From Combretum micranthum (Eukaryota; Streptophyta; Magnoliopsida; Myrtales; Combretaceae), in contig JAMXBD010002489.1 in NCBI GenBank assembly GCA_024138025.1, forward strand, positions 62,001-126,000: a stretch of DNA of 64,000 bases. The letters are read 5' to 3'. This document shows, one piece after another, positions 44,212-57,597 of the stretch. A program made the translations under genes and the position numbers. Numbering within the stretch: the first letter of the stretch is position 1; each line of letters starts with the position of its first letter. The notes below the pieces were generated by a model. That model was given only the letters and a program-made list of their open reading frames with translations. It was not told the origin of the DNA and ran no database searches.

Positions 44212-47138
44212 TATTTGACCTTGAATTATAGCATAATTTAATTAATATATATATTTACATCGGGATTTGAAATTGTCCAGTGCAGGCTATGGATGTTTAT
44301 TGAGGAGTTTTACCATAATATGGATATTAATTGTGCTTATGAGTTATGAGCTTAGAAATCTAAAATCAACTAAATATGTAATCAAATTTATTCAATGTTT
44401 GTTAAGTGTGCTTGCTCTATGCCTATAGACTCAAGAGTACAAATGGACAGAAGTGAAGGTAGTTGACTGGCAAGTATATCTCTTGAGAAATAGCTTAATT
44501 TTACTACTAATTAAATTCTCATGCATATATTTTATTTATTTTATATAGGAAATTTTATGAGCATATGAAAGCCAATACATATACTATGCTAGTATTAGCA
44601 TAGGTATATGTATGGGTATAATTTATGCTAATGTTTATGTGTAAGTGGTGTTGTGCTTGTGATGTTGTAAGTGTAAGAAAGTGTAGGAAAAAATTGTTTA
44701 AGATAAGTTAAATATGGTCAAAGTGTATTCCTAAACATGGTAGAAATTTTGAAAGTGAAACTAAGCCAAAAGCACAAGATTTTAGCCTAAAAAAATCAAG
44801 CCTTAGCCCATGAAATTAAACCCCCATGTGCAGCTACCCCAAAAGTCCAAGTTTGGATAAGATTGAGCCGCATTTTCTTGCTAAAACACTTCCAAAAATC
44901 AGACACAAAACCCATACAAATTTCCTCTTCTTCTTTATCAAACTTTGTTCTTTTGTCCCCTTTGTGTTGCACTTCAAAACCTTAACAAGAACAAGTCTTA
45001 GGCTCAAGTGTTCCTCAACAAACCAAAGCTTCCTAAGGTAAGTTTATACTTGTTTAAAAACTCATTTGCTTGTTTAAGTTTCTCTAGACATGTGAGTTTT
45101 ATGTCATCATGAATATGCATGTTGAAATGAGTTCTTGAGGAATTGCATGTATTATTTGTATATGAGGTAGGAGTTTGGTGATATATGAGTTTTGTATGTG
45201 CTAAATAGGTAACAAGTGTTGAAGTGAATGAAGTTGGGAATGAGTAGGGTTAGGATTGTTTAGAGTAGAATGAATGGGCTAAGTGAGGGTTGGATGATGA
45301 TTTGTGTTTGAAATGGTAAATAAAAACGTTTAATGAGTTTGAAGTGAAGATTTTGTGTGTTAAAAGAAGTTAGAATACATATAAGTTAAGGTTTGGTGTT
45401 GGAAATGTGTTTGAAGGAAGTTTAGAAATGAAAACTTTAGTAAAAAGATAGTGTTTCGAAACAGGGACGTCTGCAAATTTTTTCGAAAATCTATGCTGCA
45501 GTGTATATCGCCAACGCTGCCAGTGTAAAGGTCAGCACAGCCAGCGTACACAACAACACTGCTAGTGTTAAGGGTGTCTACAAGCATGGACTGATCCCGT
45601 AGAACTCTCAAAATTTTTGATAAATTTGAGTTGCAGTCTACACCAACTCAACACCGTCGGCATAGACCACAACACTATTGGCATTTGTGTTAATGCTGCT
45701 AGAGTTGCAAGCATAGAATTTTTTGTGTTGACTATACCGCTTGAACACCGCCTTTGGAGCAAGCATATCCCCCTATATTTTTTTTTTATTTTCAAAACTT
45801 CATCAAACCATTTCTTTAGCTTGTTAATTTGACTTGTGATGATTTTATGAGTTTGTTTGATATATAAATGATATATTATGACTTTACTTTGGATTCATTT
45901 GAATTCTCAAGAGAGTTAAGCTTAGAATTAGTTATGTTTTATGTATGATTTAAAGTGTTTATGTTGATTTAAATTGAATTTTCCTTGTAGTAGTGATAGA
46001 TACTCCTTTGAGTTCCTCTACTAATCTTAATTTGAGTGCTTTTATTGATTCTCTTCATAGCATAGGTACGCAGTAATGTATTTGACTCTTTGCTTAGGAT
46101 AGACATACTTCAAGTTACTTTAATTTAAGAAAACTTCAGAATTTTTTGTATGATTGTCTATTATGCTATTGAATTCTATTTGGGGAGCGGTACCTTACTC
46201 AGATCGGGGACAATAGTTTAGGTGCTTAAACCACCCCTGTCATGATGTAATAACTTTTAAGTGGCTTAGTGGGTAATCGATAGGGTATTTGATATCGGTA
46301 TAACATTTACTTATTCTTAAAAGGATGTAATATGATTTAATTCAATGTTTATGGAAACACTTGAATTATGTGATATTATGGATTAAGTTAAGTAAAGTAG
46401 AAATGGCTAAAACACCCTAAATGAGATTACTTAATAGTTATTAGATAGATTTACCTAGGAGATATAAGTATCCAAGCTGCTTTATCAATCCCTTGAGCAT
46501 CAAGATCGTTACTTAGGTTCCCCCAAATACCCTATTGTTTGGAGTTTGAATACTCCAGTGTTGCTTAGCTAACTAAAGATTACTTAATAACTCAATGATT
46601 GTGGCATTTGCATGTAGCCTAAGCTTGTGTTTTCATTCCTTGTATACTAGACATTGGCTCATATTTTATCAATTTCAGGTGGTGACAATGCGATGAGTTT
46701 TATGCGAGTATCAGCTATGGTACAAACTTGAGGACTTCGTAGATTGAAGGATTAGATGTTGACCTTGGACTTTGATGGATTTCCTTTTGTAATAGACTAG
46801 CTTAATGTAGCTTTGGATATATGTAATAGATGTTATAGCTTTGTCTATCTTTTATGTCTTTAGTATAAGGCTTGTTATTAGCCTTTGTTTGTAATACCTA
46901 TACTTAACTGTGTATGTTTTAAATTTATATCTTTATGAAATGTGATAATGAAGATGTTGTGTCTTTCTTAAAAGTTTTAAAAGTTAATAGTTTTCAAATT
47001 TGTTCTTTTGAAGATTTAGATAAACAATTATTTAAACACTTATGTAAAGACAACCTTATATATAATGCTGCAGGTTATATGTGGTTGGGGATCTAGATTC
47101 ACCTATTTTAAATATTGGGGTGAGTCTGGGTCTTTACA
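44212..47138 (+). mobile_element. LTR-like unit D (left end not resolved)
   Basis: It has the leader layout of units E and iii: a CA/TC-rich leader ending TCCTAAG/GTAAGT at 45037, then about 435 bp later a palindromic word block (45472-45765). The right side has an acceptor-like CAATTTCAG at about 46679 and an LTR-type terminus GGGTCTTTACA at 47138. No paired start with a matching TSD was found, so the unit is inferred. ORFs at 44826, 45360, 45568 and 45617 are unlikely to be genes. Confidence 0.4.
45472..45765 (+). repeat. Palindromic word block of unit D
   Basis: Related words: ACGCTGCCAGTGT, ACAGCCAGCGTACA, ACACTGCTAGTGTT, ACACCGTCGGCATA, AATGCTGCTAGAGTT. They resemble the words at 16475-16985. 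Confidence 0.6.
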
Positions 47139-47283
47139 AGTAGTCTTGGCAAACCTAGAGGTGCTTATTAATTTCTAAATTGTTAAAGAAATTATACTTA
47201 ATTTTTATTGAACAAAACATGCTAAATTAGTTATTGATTTTAGAAATCCATTGGAATTGGTACTTTTGTGTGTTTAATGTTAC

Positions 47284-49697
47284 TGTAACGCCCTAACCTG
47301 TTGGCATTACAACTCGCCACGTTTTCTCTCTTAATAGAACACGCTAAGGCTATATATTTCCACAAACAATATGAATATCACCTGTATAACTCACAAGGTA
47401 TATATAAAAATGTAATCCTCAATAAATAAATCATATGATAAGAATATAATCCCCAATATCAACAAACTAGACATTTGTTGACATAACTGCAGGTCAACAA
47501 GTCATACCATACTCTAAACTCACTATATGAAAACTCCAAATACAACTTAAAACAATGAACAAAATATAAATTAACATAAAAAGTCTTCTGTGATTCATCC
47601 CATATCATCTATGACTATACAACTAGTCATCAGCAAGGTAGTCAGGACCGCTAACGCATCCTCATCCTCATAACAATATCAAAACCCGATAGATCATATA
47701 TCACGCTATCATCACCTGTACCTGAAATATAATAGAATGAGCGGCGAAGCCCAGTACGATAATATCCAATCCAATTCAAGCAAGATTATGCACAAACAAC
47801 ATGTATAAATAAATGCAACTAAACTAAATGCATACAACAGTTTATTATCTATTTTAGTCCAGCAAAACAACACAGTTTCAGAATCTAGTATACATAAATT
47901 CTGAACCCAGAGTAACTCAGACTCTCCTATAAAAACATCTAACTGATTTGAAAATAGGTAATCATATATACATATAGATGAGTGGGTACTCCCCAAACAT
48001 CCCAATTCCTGAACACCTAAATTCTACCGGAATCATTGCTTAACACGAGTCCACTTGGGACAACTCACACTAAGATCATCAGGGTGCCTCACCAGTATCA
48101 CTGTCTGCCAGGTCTTTACTGGTTAAAGCCAAACACAACCAAGCAGACAATTATTAAGCCGAATATTTATTAAGTTCATTATGCAATTCTGTTCCTACAT
48201 CCTTTCACAAAAATTCTAATCTACAAGCACATACATCAAACAATGGATTGGTCGTACCTTTCTAAATTTTAGGAATCCATATCAAATCCCCAAAATTTGA
48301 TACCGACAACACACAAAGTCAACCCAAACTCCACCAATTCCTATATCCACATCAACAACAGTTTCATAAACTCCAAATGTCCTGAAAAGAAATCTCCGTT
48401 ATCTGCACCGTCTATTTTGATCAATCTCCACAATTATCTTCAAGAATAATAAGGAACCGCACTAAACTCTACAATCATCAATTATTTTCATCAAAACCCT
48501 AATTCGCAATATATTAAGATTGTTTAGATCGTATTTTGTTGGAATCCATAATAGAAGAGATTTACTTACTATTTTGATTCGCTAAAACCCGTCTCGCATT
48601 GACCAATTTACTGATCTCACACGTGCTAAGGTTTTTCTCCAAAATCCTTCATATAAAAATTTAACCAAACCCTAAGAAACTTGTATAAATTGTAAAGAAT
48701 CCTAATGAAAATTAAGATTACTTACTTTGGATCATAAAATATTCTCCCAATGATTTTCCAAGCATATATCTCTAAAAACTCTCCAAAAATCTCTCTCATG
48801 AAGGAGAAATATTATAAAGAAAAATTCTGTCGAAAATGATTTTCGCATCTCGTATTTATAGAAATTTGGTCATACGTCGGCCTACGCCGGCGGCGTACCT
48901 ACAGATCTGGCCGGCTTACACTATACGCTGGCAAACTTATATGAACGCCGGCAGCTTTCGTCGAGGCTTTGGTTTCCCAGAATTCAATTCTTTCTTCCTA
49001 CGCCGGCAAATCCTCAACCTACGCCGGCGGCTTTCATGCCAGTGTTGGGAAGAAACCCTAGTGAACGCCGGTAGCTTTTCTCTCAGTGTTAAGAAAAACG
49101 CTACTGTTCCCATTCTACGCCTCTATACGCCGGCGGCGTAGATTCTTCAGTAAACGGCGTACAGTCTGTTACAGAGTACGCTGGAAATTTTAAAACCTAG
49201 GCCGGCGGCGTTTTTCTTCAGGGATGCCGGCCTTCATTGCAGAAATTAAGAAAATTGATCCAATTGTTGCTAATCTTAATCAAGTCTTTATCATATGAAC
49301 ACAATACAATAGTATTTCAACTTTGACCATAAAACCTTCTTATTTAATATCCTTCAATTCTTGTAACATCACTGGAAATGAAAAGACACGAAACCCTTCA
49401 ATTCTTATAACGCCACAGGAAACGAAAAGACACCTCATGTATTATATGCCTGCCATATAATACACATAAATAAAACTTATAAGGATGGACCATAAAACCC
49501 TCTTATTTTTCAAAATATGACAACTTTTGCCCTTTATCATAATTTATTGAAGATTTACTATTTTTAAAGACTTGTTGACCATCATCAATGTGAGGGTTGA
49601 TAATAATATCTCATTTATCAGGGTTGACCATAGAACCCTCTTATTTTATAACAAATGACAAACTTGCCCTTCTTTATAAAATATTTATCATGTTACA
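47284..49697 (-). mobile_element. Solo LTR, family C (GCCGGCG words)
   Basis: 2414 bp, plus-strand termini TGTAACGCCC and CATGTTACA, with a perfect TSD gttac (47279-47283 and 49698-49702). Orientation is minus: TATAAATA (48853-48860 complement) precedes a leader ending ATCCAAA/GTAAGT at 48726. The palindromic words (48870-49235) lie in U3, just upstream of the TATA box. No internal domain is present. The 97- and 101-aa ORFs inside are chance. Confidence 0.92.
48870..49235 (-). repeat. GCCGGCG palindromic word block
   Basis: At least ten variants of TACGCCGGCGGCGTA. The exact 15-mer occurs at 48883-48897 and 49126-49140, with derivatives such as AACGCCGGCAGC, TACGCTGGCAAA, TACGCCGGCAAAT, AACGCCGGTAGC and GGCCGGCGGCGTT. 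Spacers between words are unrelated AT-rich sequence. Confidence 0.85.
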
Positions 49698-49766
49698 GTT
49701 ACATTTTAGGACTTGAGCGAACTTTAGGACAAGATACAAGTAATTTGAGGATGTTCTGTGCAAATT

Positions 49767-50815
49767 TGGAAATGAATACACATAGGCTTGTTGTTCTATC
49801 ATCAAAGTTGGCAACTTAAGAACAAGAAGACACAAGCCAAAGTCCTAAAGTTGCTTCTTTTCATCTTCAAAACGTTTCAGTTTGCAGAATTAAAGAGGAG
49901 AATTTTAAAAGTTGTATTCTTTATCTGCTGTTTGCCTTCTATAAATTGGCTTGTTGTAGAAAAGGAATTCATTAAGAAAAACTTCAGAAAAAAAAAAAAA
50001 AAGACTTTAGAGTATTGTTCTTGTTACTATGTGTGGCTAAAAAACTTTATTCTAGCCAAAGGATTCACTGCAGATTCAACTTGTCAAGATTGTGAGATCT
50101 AATTAGTTTATCTTATTTATTTTTCTTTTCTGAATATTCATATATCATCTATTATTCAAGCATATGTTGTTTTGTTGATTGATTTGAATTTGAGCTCATT
50201 CATTCAATTAACACGCAATAATCTGTCAATTAGAACATTGAATCCGTAATTGTTCGATTGTTCTAATCTAAGTGATACAATAACATAATTGGTTACAGAA
50301 TAGGTAATTGATTTGTGTTATGGTGATATATGATCTGATTTAAATGGTTTAAGCTTTTGATCTGTTAATCTGAATTGGTGGTCACTCTCTTGATTCATGC
50401 TATTGATAGATTAAATCCTAAGATCTTATCTAGGGTTATCTAATTGGTAAGGGAAATAATCATAAATCTTATCGTGATTATCGACACAGTAAGAGAGATA
50501 GGTTGTCAGAGTTTGTTGATAGCCATAACCAATTTATTCAGAAAAGAAAATGAATATCATTGCATCAATGATCAATCTGATAAGTTGAACTGTATGATAC
50601 CTTGGTTGGAAATCTTTTGATATTGTTTGAAAACTAAAATCGTGTTTCTAGTCTTTAGATAAAATTGATCTTTTGATTTACAAACCCCCCTTGTTCTTCT
50701 CTTTTTCTCTTGAATAGAAAAAATTATTTCCAATCCCTGTGGAGACAATCCCTGCTCACCACTGATTTCAAACTTTTTTAGTAGGTTAATAATTTGTTGG
50801 ATTCGACACCCACCA
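49767..50815 (+). mobile_element. Athila-type solo LTR
   Basis: 1049 bp from TGGAAATGAATAC to TCGACACCCACCA with a perfect TSD aaatt (49762-49766 and 50816-50820). It aligns with the LTR part of the Athila remnant at 10629-11392. A TATA box TCTATAAATTGG lies near 49940. No primer-binding site follows, so it is a solo LTR. ORFs at 49788 and 50572 are not genes. Confidence 0.9.
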
Positions 50816-50820
50816 AAATT

Positions 50821-52020
50821 CATAGTTAAAAATATATAAAGGTAGCAAAATGTTGTTTTTAACTACTAAACTCTCCAAGTACTAATCCTTGTGACTTTAA
50901 ATTCATATGATGATTTATAACTATTGCTTGCTCAAATCCGATTGGGGCTGAATTTGCTGATGATGGGCTTAGAACATAGTGTGAGAGAATCTATAAATAG
51001 AAAGCTCATCAATGGTACATCGGGCATGAGCCCAACGCAGCCACTCCGATACTTAAGTTAGTGTCTACCACAGGAAATCCACAAGATAAATTGGAGAATA
51101 TGTTTTTTATACAACATTAGCTTAATCGAGGGTGGTTCAATCATATTTATAAGTGATTGACTCAGTGGTTATGTCAATCATGGGTGAGTGGATGGTTGGC
51201 TTAGCAGTTGTGTTTATCATGAGTGAGTGGACGATGGTTGATTTGCCTGGTGGCTATATTCGTAATGGAAGAGTAGGTGATCGTGTGATGTCATGATAAC
51301 ACATTATGTGGGTTGATCCCAACCAAGTCATAGTGTGTTTGAGCGAATGTTTCTCGAAGTCATCTAGCCATTGCGCTTAGTCAATAAGAAGGAAAGTTCA
51401 CCAATAGGGCTTAAAGTTGTCTTTTTGGCTCGGCCTAATGAGGTGAAAGATTCGACTCATGTAGGCCCAAGGTCAGGATTAGACCATCTACAATTGTCCC
51501 CCTACTCCTTTTGTGGGTAAGGGGAGTAAGTTGAATATAAAAGCCAACCGAGTCGAGCTAGGGAGGTGACCGTTTACCACACATTAGTTGGCCACTTTTA
51601 ATCTCATACTTGGTCCAATCGAAGTTATTTTTCATGCGATGCCTTTTCATGTTCTTGGCATACAAGTGTTGAAAGAGTAAAGTCTAGGGACAATGGTAAA
51701 CATGAGGAATGGACCTCTAGACTGGAAGTTAAATGGTCCGATAAATGTGTAGTTACACTTCATGGTCCACGAGTACCACTCCATACTTGTCAGGTGATGT
51801 CATTTTACGTAATTTAATTTGAACTATCGATTCAGTAGTCAAGGCACATCCAATGGTTAGGGGTAACTCTTTTTTATTCTCCTTCATCATTCGATTCTTT
51901 TTTCAAGGTTTTTATAGAGTCACTCCATTAGGGGTAGTCAGTTATATCTTTCGCATTTTTACTCATTCCAATGATTATGCTTCAACGTTTTTTTGCTTCT
52001 TTTGGTGATCATATTTTCTA
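50821..52020 (+). promoter_or_regulatory. Upstream region of a decayed transposon gene, with TATA box
   Basis: A good TATA box (TCTATAAATAGAAAG, 50990-51004) stands about 1 kb before the ATG at 52024. Between them is LTR/leader-like sequence with repeated GAGTGAGTGGA phrases (51180-51240) and a C/G-richer patch (51360-51570). No reading frame is supported. Confidence 0.4.
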
Positions 52021-52023
52021 CAA

Positions 52024-53748
52024 TGGCTGGTGAGAGTTGAATTTGTTTCGTACAGTTAGGGAGGCTTCTCACAGGAAAAACCCTAGGGTTGCTTCTCACA
52101 TTCCTTCAACAATACATATTACCCCTATTGCCCATGAAGTTATAGAAACTAGGGCAAGCACATATAGTCTTGCCATAGATGATCATTCTACCCCACTTTA
52201 TGATAGTGAACAGTTATATGCAATGGCGGGTCTTATGATAAAGACTCTTATGAGCTAGTCGGAGTGGACATAAAAGATCTTGAGGATGTGTTTGATTCCC
52301 CTTCTGAATTGGGTGCTGATAATGAGCCTAATAAATTTCATAGTGAGGCTTATGAGGATGCTCTTCATAAGGTACGGGATCATTAATTTGCGAAAGTGCC
52401 CATCAATTATATTGTTACTCTTTCGGGGCCAAGTAATTGAGTAACCCTGGTCCATGGGTCTAGGTTTTGTGTTTATATTAGGTGTTTAGAGTTCATTTTG
52501 TGTTTTTCGTTATCTAATTTTCAAGAGAAAGTGCAAAACCATTTTAATTGGAGTCTGGCCCAGGTAATGCTAAATTCATGGCGGTTGATGACTACTTTTA
52601 AGGCTTTGTGCATATGCCTGTGTCAAAGACCTTCTCTGCAATTGCTTCAACACTATTTCATGATTAAATGTTCGAATAATGAATGGATGCAATTGCAGTA
52701 GAGAAAAGAACTGTCTTTTTTTCATGGGGTTAAATTCAAGTGTGAAAGATTAGAAGTACAAATCCATCATTGTGGAGATGGAGAGGGTGGTTTCGTTTGT
52801 GACCCATTAGGTGAATTTACCTCCAAGCCTTCCTCAATGCACATTGCTTACTAATGATCGGGAGACTTTAGTGGAGCTCAAGTCTTATACGGGATGGCAT
52901 CATTCGATAGGTGTCTTTCAGTTGATGTTACTTTCCTTAATGCTAAGGAGGTTGTGAGATTCTATGTGGAGCAGGGACTTTGTTGCATAATATAGGCCTT
53001 CTTTAAAGAGAGAGAAAAGATGCTCAAGGTATGACTTGAGCATGATTTCCAGGCATTCGGGTTATCGATTTGTTGAAGAGTGTTGTTTAAGGAAGAAATG
53101 ACCATGAGCTTGCTCGTTATTATATTACTTTCTTTTGTGGTTGATTTATTTTTCTTTTGCAGGTAATTTTGGAAGGGGAAGAGCTAGAGACATTAGTCAT
53201 TTTTTTATCCTAGCCTGTCTAGGGGGGAAAAGGGAGGAAGAGACTATTTGATAGAAGACGGAATTTGCGTAGTAGTCATTTGGCTATTGATTTGGTAACC
53301 CAAAAGGTGAAGGCACCTTTAGTGCCTTCAGGTTCCAACAGAGGAAGCGCTAGGAGGGTAGGTGGTCCAAGATTATCCTAGACCCTTATGAAAAAGTCCA
53401 TTAGGATGATGCTTTGGTTTTTATAGTTTGTCTTGCTAGTAGTGGGTCTCCTTCTATTGGATGAGATGATCATAGGGTCATTGGTACAACTGTAGGAGTG
53501 GTGTATCCTCCAGGTACTAATCATCATCTAGATGATCCGGTAGAGATCGATTCTAGTCACCTTGAAGAATACATTCCTATGCATGTTAAGGGTGAGGAAG
53601 CGTCTAAGCCAATCATTGTACTTCTCTAGCCATTGTCCAACAATGGCCAATCGAGCCGATTAAGTTGTTACATGAAGGTTATCGTTTGTTTTTCTTAGGT
53701 ATCCCATTAGAACGGGATAATCCGTTGGGATCTTTTGCTTATGTAAGT
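52024..53748 (+). pseudogene. 'Putative gypsy type transposon' (PF04195-like) gene, degraded
   Basis: The plus-strand text includes an acidic N-terminal part (52024-52400). A conserved-looking core follows at 52498-52760: FSLSNFQEKVQNHFNW, LAQVMLNSWRLMTTFKALC, LLQHYFMI. This resembles the SLppf..vL.....Q..PN.W....F..lC...g..PsL..F..FF pattern of the plant 'putative gypsy type transposon' domain found in non-autonomous retroelements. An acceptor-like TTCTTTTGCAG occurs at about 53161. Many stops. Remnants may continue at 57186-57597 after the solo LTR. Its role in the element is unknown. Confidence 0.6.
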
Positions 53749-54444
53749 GTTCTTGTAAACCCCAAATTTTTGGAATCGATTTAGCCTAAAACCCTAAACC
53801 GGAACTCTAAAGGTCAACAAAACCCCAATTAGACGTAATAGCTTAAAGTCCGGCAATCCCGATTAAGCAACTCAGTAAGAGTAAGTAGGAGTTTAAAATA
53901 TAGAATAGTGCGTAATTACCCAAGGAAGCGTAAAAAGATCCGATTAGTAAAACCGCAACTAGTTTCGAACCCAATCGGACATAGTTATTGAAAAACATGT
54001 CCTGGAGCCCAGAATAGTAAAAATATTCTGAATATACCGTTAGACTAGTAAACATATAAGGCTTTCAAAAATATCAGTTTTATAATTTTTCGGTAAGTAA
54101 AAATAACAGCTATCGCAATTATACGCATATTTTCTTACTACCAGTACTTTATTAGTCATATCTACTTTACATTACACTATTCATTACTATTCTACACTAT
54201 TCTTTTATCTCTACTTTTTCTTACACCTACTTTACACACCTCATAACCTATAACATTTACCTTTTACTTTTCTATAACTTTATTTTACATCTATTACTTA
54301 TCATTACATTTAATTAACAAAATATAAAAATTAAATCACTTCCTCTCTTCCTCTATGATGGCCGCGCGCCCCTCCCTCTATCTTCCTCAATTTTGTTTTA
54401 TTTTTATTTTATTTATATCACATAAAAATCACTCCACATTTTCC

Positions 54445-54452
54445 TATAAATA
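54445..54452 (+). promoter_or_regulatory. LTR TATA box (TATAAATA)
   Basis: CCTATAAATACCCCCCTCC, about 0.7 kb into the LTR, followed by an ATG-free leader of about 170 nt. Confidence 0.7.
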
Positions 54453-56035
54453 CCCCCCTCCTCTTTCACTTTTTTCACACATTTACAAACCCACAAATTC
54501 TTTACAAAAACTCTCTCAAAACTCTCCCTAAATATCCTCCAAAACTCTCTCAAAATAATTCCAAAACAACTTCTACCTACAACAAAACCCATAACCATAT
54601 AACACTACCAAAGTCATATTTAGGTAAACTTTTCCCATTGTTTTTCTTCTCTCATGTCATGTAACTTTACATGACCATAGTTTGAGTTTCTAAAGACTAA
54701 ATATTATGGAAGCTACATTATATTCATGTATTATTTTTGTTTATAAAAATGTATTTATGTTTATGTTATTATTTTGTTCATATTATTGTTATTATATCTA
54801 AGTATTATTATCTATATATATATACATATTCTTTAGAGCATATAAGCTCACTTATAATTTATTTATTTCATTGCAATTTATTTATTCATTCATTGTTATT
54901 TTAAGACTAGTCTCTAGTCTTAGACTTGTCCTCATCAAGTCAAAATAATTTTTTTTTTCTTTCTTTCATTTTATTTTTATTTTGGGACTAGTCTACCTCT
55001 TAGTCCCGGGAGCCTTGAAAAAGCTAAGACTCCCAATACTTGACTTTATTATTTATGTTATTTTTGTTTGTTATTATTTCTCATAAGTCATGTTCATTTA
55101 GATTGTTGTCCAAAATTTCAAGTTCTAAAAATAATTGACAAAGTGAGATTTTACCACTTAGAGATAAGTTTATGTGAAGTATAAAATCTATGATTTAATA
55201 AAAATAAAGTCATTCTTTCAAGTTGCAAAAGAAGCCACTACAATTTTAGAAACTATTTTTGTTATGAAAAGCTTTTTAAATCATTTATTATTCCACTTTG
55301 TTTTTCAAAAGAAAATAATTTACTACGAAAACATAACATAGCAAAAACCTTAGGAAGCAAGAACTGAGGATTTTCAAGTTTAAGATCTTTTCAAATAAAT
55401 AGTCAAAGAAGGATTGTGTAGAACATACATAGGACCAACACAAGAATTTAGAAAGAAGAAAATTGTTTTTCAAAAAGTCATCTAGAAAAGTAATAAGTCA
55501 AAAATAAAGTACTTCTTTGAAAAACAAAAAAGAATCAAAGTATTCATTTAAAAAAAAAAACCAATCACAAAATGAATTTCTTGTAAACTATAGTTTTCTA
55601 AACTTCTAATTAATATTTCTTTACTCAAGAAACATTATTGGACAATAAACACTTGAGCATGAATAATATGAGCTATGTAGCTATAAAAAGAGGATTTTTC
55701 AACTCTATAGATAACTAAGTATTTATCAAATAAATTTTTGGATGATTGGACCAAAGTTGTTTTCGAGTTGGAAAATTCGTGGTGAATTTTATTGCCACTG
55801 TTTCGGAGCCTAAATGGTTTAGTTTGATAAAAATAGTTTTAGAAATGAATAGATTTTTTCGAGTAGGTAGAAATCGGTTTATTACATGCGCGATTTCAAG
55901 TTAAAATGACCAAGTTATGACCATTTTAAATTGGAACTTTCCTTTATACGAACTTTAACGATCTTTTGACATTGTCTTGTCAAAATTCAAGAAAATCATC
56001 AAGAAATACTCATCGTGGGTATTTTCCTTGGCTAG

Positions 56036-56136
56036 GTGACTCCGGGAAAGGATACCTATATCCCAAAGATTATTTCGATTGAGTGGAGTGTGTGAACAAC
56101 TCATCCGTATAAGAAGAATAGTCGACATGGCATCAT
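56036..56136 (+). other. LTR mini-exon, family A copy 4 (altered)
   Basis: After CCTTGGCTAG the third-base frame reads a stretch ending YPKDYFD and a TGA stop (56080-56082). An insertion separates this from ATGGCATCATGAGT (56127), where the donor GTGAGT has decayed to ATGAGT. Confidence 0.45.
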
Positions 56137-57185
56137 GAGTTTATTTCCTTTAAATACTATACTTGTTGTGCTTGTAATATTAGTTGCATTAGAGTTATGA
56201 AAAGACAAATGGATTTGTGTGTAAAATAATTCCTTGAAAGAATCCTAAGAATAGCGAGGCCAGAATTGATTTAAATGTTTGTTGTAGTATAACACTTGCT
56301 TTGTATGAGATTCTTTGATCGCCTTAAATTTGATAATAATAATGTTAAGATATCACAAATAAATGGATTCATGCATACCATGAAGTGATTCACATTGCAT
56401 TTGGGTTATTATCCTTGGGTGAAAAGGATAGTAAGCTCATGTCAAAAGCAACACTTGGCGGAGTGTCCAAAAACGATTGCTTGGCAGCGTTAAGGAAATG
56501 CTTGGCGGAAGATGAAAGTAAGGCTTAATTCAAGTAGACTTCATATGCTTAGCGATATTGGTCGGAAGCATAAATCTTTTTACTAAAACTACTTGTTTGA
56601 GGTTATGTATCACCAACCCCAATTGGAAGGCGCAAATCCATTAAACATATAGTTTCCCGAAAACTATATGCCTTGTTTGCTCACGTGTATGTTGCATTCC
56701 ACTTGTTTGATTAAACAACTTGTTTAAAATTTTGTTACAAGAAGTTATTTATGGAAATAATTCTCACTAAACCTGTCAGCTTATACCCTTATAGATATCT
56801 TTTGCAGTTCCCTTATTTGTGGTTGAGGCCACAAGGACCCTGCAGTCAGGTAATTCCTTTTTAGATAAAGAAAATTTTAGATGAAGTTTAGTATTGGAAA
56901 AGATGTACAAATATTCTTGAAATAGATTAGTGAATAAGGGAAATGTCCCTAAGTTTGTAAAGATCATTGTTATAAGTAAATGAATATTATGAATCATCTT
57001 TTTTTAATATGTTATTATATCTTCTTAAGCTTCATAATTCCTTGTAAGGTCCTCTAAATTTGTGAGAGCATACCTTACACTTAACATAAAAGCTTTTGGG
57101 AGTGGCTAAGATTGTCACACTTAAGCTTTAATATTGAGTGTGGCGGACTGTTACGTTTAGGGTACCCCTTGGGCATGACAGTTCT

Positions 57186-57597
57186 TAAATATGAATTTGT
57201 TTTTTTTTTTTAATCTCTCTTCATTTTCTGTTTATGATCTTGTCTATTAGTAAAGAATTACTGAGAGCGTTGCAGAGGTGGTGTTATGCAGTAAGACTTT
57301 TCAATAAGAGATCGATCATTTACAGTCAGAGTGCTCCGATGAGGATAGATATCTATAGGTGGTAGGTTTAGCTCCCGCCATGAGTCGGTTCTATTATAAT
57401 ACTTGTGTTAGGTACCATGCCTAGATTGTGGATTGAAAGCTGATTATGCCATCCTTAATTAGAGGTTCCGAATGAGGGATCGGCAGCTAATCGCTACAAA
57501 GAAGAAAATCTGGCTACCATAGAAAAATCGAGGAGTTGTAGTCCAAGTCGAGGAGTTATGAGTCGGCCGCTCGGAATGAGATCTGACTATTTGATGA
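57186..57597 (+). other. Remnant between two giant LTRs
   Basis: This continues the sequence interrupted by the LTR at 53754. Text such as LLRALQRWCYAVRLFNKRSI (near 57260) looks like a decayed coiled-coil part of the transposon gene. Stops are frequent. Confidence 0.35.

Larger units (their letters stand above)
53754..57180 (+). mobile_element. Giant solo LTR, family A, copy 4
   Basis: 3427 bp, TGTAAACCCC to GGGCATGACA, perfect TSD gttct (53749-53753 and 57181-57185). Landmarks: TATA 54445-54452; ATG-free leader ending ATTTAG/GTAAAC at 54623; GACTAG hairpins 54901-55012; inverted repeat about 55902; mini-exon from 56036; a cassette of 'cttggcgga' repeats (56440-56520). No coding content. 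Confidence 0.95.

Noticed and set aside
45992..47138. Short LTR between TGATAGATACTCC and GGGTCTTTACA with an agtag repeat
   Set aside because: The repeat is plausible by chance, the termini do not pair well, and the leader and word block would be excluded.
48870..49235. CRISPR-like array
   Set aside because: Words are short, variable and palindromic, spacing is irregular, and the setting is a plant LTR.
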